A stretch of 64,000 bases of DNA from Ruminococcus sp. (lineage in GTDB: Bacteria > Bacillota > Clostridia > Oscillospirales > Acutalibacteraceae), in NCBI GenBank assembly GCA_017457955.1, contig JAFTGL010000009.1:248001-312000 (forward strand). The letters run 5' to 3'. Positions within the stretch are counted from its first letter, which is position 1. Each line of letters opens with the position of its first letter. The position numbers and the translations under genes were made by a program. The notes beneath the pieces are model-generated. The model saw only the letters and a list, made by a program, of their open reading frames with translations. It did no database searches and was not told the DNA's origin. This document shows, piece after piece, positions 62,979-64,000 of the stretch.

Positions 62979-63941
62979 TTATACTTCAATTATTCCAATG
63001 TCTCTTTTAAGAATATCTCTAATAACTGATGCTACAATACATGGGTATAAAAGAGCCGTATCTTTAGTAACAGACCATATTTGTCCATTTTCTTCATTAT
63101 CTGCACCATGGTCAGCCGCGTTTCGAACTTGTCCTATATACTCAATCATACCTTTATGTTTTTTTGACAAAAATGCGCTTAGCGCATCCCGTTTCTGTAT
63201 TATTCCGTTTCGATTTGATAACGAAACTCCTTTATTAGATGCGTATTCATTTAAAAAAGATTCGAAAGCGTTTGCCGCGTGTACAATTACGGATTTAGTA
63301 TCAGGAAAATCTGCTCTTGATTTTTGAAAAGCATTTGAAAGTGGTTCAATAACTGTGGATGAGTTAATGCTGTTATAGATGTTATCCCCAAAAAACTCTT
63401 GTAGTAAACTTTCTGAAACAGAACTCATAGATAGAGATGATTCTATAAGCGAATATGTATTATCTTCATCAACAAAGCTATACAGATTTGCCCCTTCACT
63501 TTTTAGCGTTTTAGCATATGTTGCAATACTAATTAATGTATTCTTGATATCCCTCTCATTTGCAGAAATAGAACATATTATTCTTGTTTGTCTGCAGGCT
63601 AAATCAATTTGATGTGTGAAACCATATCTTGTCCTAAACACTTTGAACGGCGGGTATTGTTCCAAAATCAGGCGCATGATAGCCGCTTTTTGATTATCAG
63701 AAGTAGCTGTAACAAGTCTTTCTGCCAAATAAGACTTCACATCGTAGTTCCCGGTTGAGTTATCCCGAACCAGCATCTCAAGTTCAACAGCCATACAAAG
63801 TGCTTTATTTACTTGATCGTTAGTTGCAATGCCGGTAAACTCACAAATATAATCAATACCTGCACTTTTCCCTTTTGCAACAACAGCATCCACAACAGAA
63901 ACAATATCTTCAGCAGTTGTTAACGCTATATTGTATGCCAT
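62979..63941 (-). CDS. HEPN-like/Abi-C-type protein, unknown function
   Basis: A 320-residue protein. The N-terminal part (about 1-110) looks like a winged-helix or similar small domain; the C-terminal part (about 215-320) has features of abortive-infection C/HEPN domains, with the R-x4-H-like RNAADHG near residue 285 and a helical VIVHAANAFESFLNEYA before it. HEPN proteins are often RNases in phage defence or toxin systems. AT-rich base use and position beside an integrase remnant suggest acquisition. GGGAGAA lies 8 bases before the ATG. The call is by pattern only. Confidence 0.6.
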   Translation of the reverse strand: MAYNIALTTAEDIVSVVDAVVAKGKSAGIDYICEFTGIATNDQVNKALCMAVELEMLVRDNSTGNYDVKSYLAERLVTATSDNQKAAIMRLILEQYPPFKVFRTRYGFTHQIDLACRQTRIICSISANERDIKNTLISIATYAKTLKSEGANLYSFVDEDNTYSLIESSLSMSSVSESLLQEFFGDNIYNSINSSTVIEPLSNAFQKSRADFPDTKSVIVHAANAFESFLNEYASNKGVSLSNRNGIIQKRDALSAFLSKKHKGMIEYIGQVRNAADHGADNEENGQIWSVTKDTALLYPCIVASVIRDILKRDIGIIEV

Positions 63942-63964
63942 AAGATTGTTCTCCCACTTCCAGT

Positions 63965-64000
63965 TTATTCTGAAAGATCTCCCAACAGTTTTTTGAGCTT
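63965..64000 (-). CDS. C-terminal end of an upstream gene (partial)
   Basis: The last 11 codons of a minus-strand frame, ending KLKKLLGDLSE and a TAA stop 24 bases before the HEPN-like gene. The rest lies beyond the window. Short spacing suggests it is co-transcribed with that gene. The identity cannot be told from 11 residues. Confidence 0.45.
   Translation of the reverse strand, partial: KLKKLLGDLSE

Noticed and set aside
61950-64000. An intact prophage or integrative element.
   Set aside because: Only a truncated integrase is present, with no structural, relaxase or transfer genes inside the window.

Overview
The window looks like chromosome from an anaerobic gut Firmicute of the Ruminococcus/Oscillospiraceae type. 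The reasons are housekeeping genes in Firmicutes order, dipicolinate synthase genes (an endospore former), two secreted proteins with C-terminal type I dockerins, and a very large secreted protein with a region resembling starch-binding module 26. Dockerins plus starch-binding modules recall the amylosome of Ruminococcus bromii and its relatives, but I cannot fix the species. Most genes are on the minus strand. The only RNA gene seen is a tRNA-Leu(GAG). There is no rRNA and no CRISPR array.

Layout. 0-7 kb: surface locus with a BspA-type LRR-dockerin protein, an unrecorded 46-residue peptide gene and a 1909-residue starch-binding-like surface protein with a long leader. 7.7-14.9 kb: rpsF-ssb-rpsR (with repeated hairpin elements in its spacers), yitT, obg-mrnC, rplU-prp-rpmA, folD, lgt. 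15-19.6 kb (plus strand): PlsC-like acyltransferase with a zinc ribbon, adenine deaminase, FAD oxidoreductase. 19.7-25.9 kb: dacA, der-plsY, a radical SAM/DUF512 gene, DUF177-rpmF, a small P-loop protein. 25.9-33.9 kb: pgi, a second D,D-carboxypeptidase, ispF, ispD, metY, dpaA-dpaB, DUF1540. 34.3-37.2 kb: a tight cassette of a CofE-like ligase, an alanine-racemase-like enzyme and an ATP-grasp protein. 37.4-44.4 kb: recD2, comF, mreB-like, an SDR, an MscS channel, pncB. 44.5-47.4 kb: a lipoprotein, CotH-kinase-dockerin, S24/S26 peptidase, PqqD-like protein. 47.4-54.1 kb: a MITE-like element, three alpha/beta hydrolases, a zinc-ribbon membrane protein, FakA-like and DegV proteins. 54.1-59.6 kb: an overlapping six-gene acyl-activation operon (two adenylate-forming ligases, two PlsC acyltransferases, an ACP, an LRAT-fold protein). 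59.7-64 kb: DUF1846 protein, then a decayed accessory edge with a frameshifted GNAT, an integrase remnant, a HEPN-like protein and the tail of another gene.

How the genes may work together. The best candidates for undescribed biology are the 54-59.6 kb acyl-lipid operon, next to fatty-acid kinase and carrier genes, and the CofE/racemase/ATP-grasp cassette, which looks built for amino-acid or peptide ligation outside F420 synthesis. The PqqD/S26-peptidase/CotH-dockerin group is also notable beside the orphan peptide downstream of the giant surface protein. Function in all three is inferred from families and context only. Promoters are called from close matches to TTGACA-17-TATAAT, and terminators from hairpins followed by T tracts.
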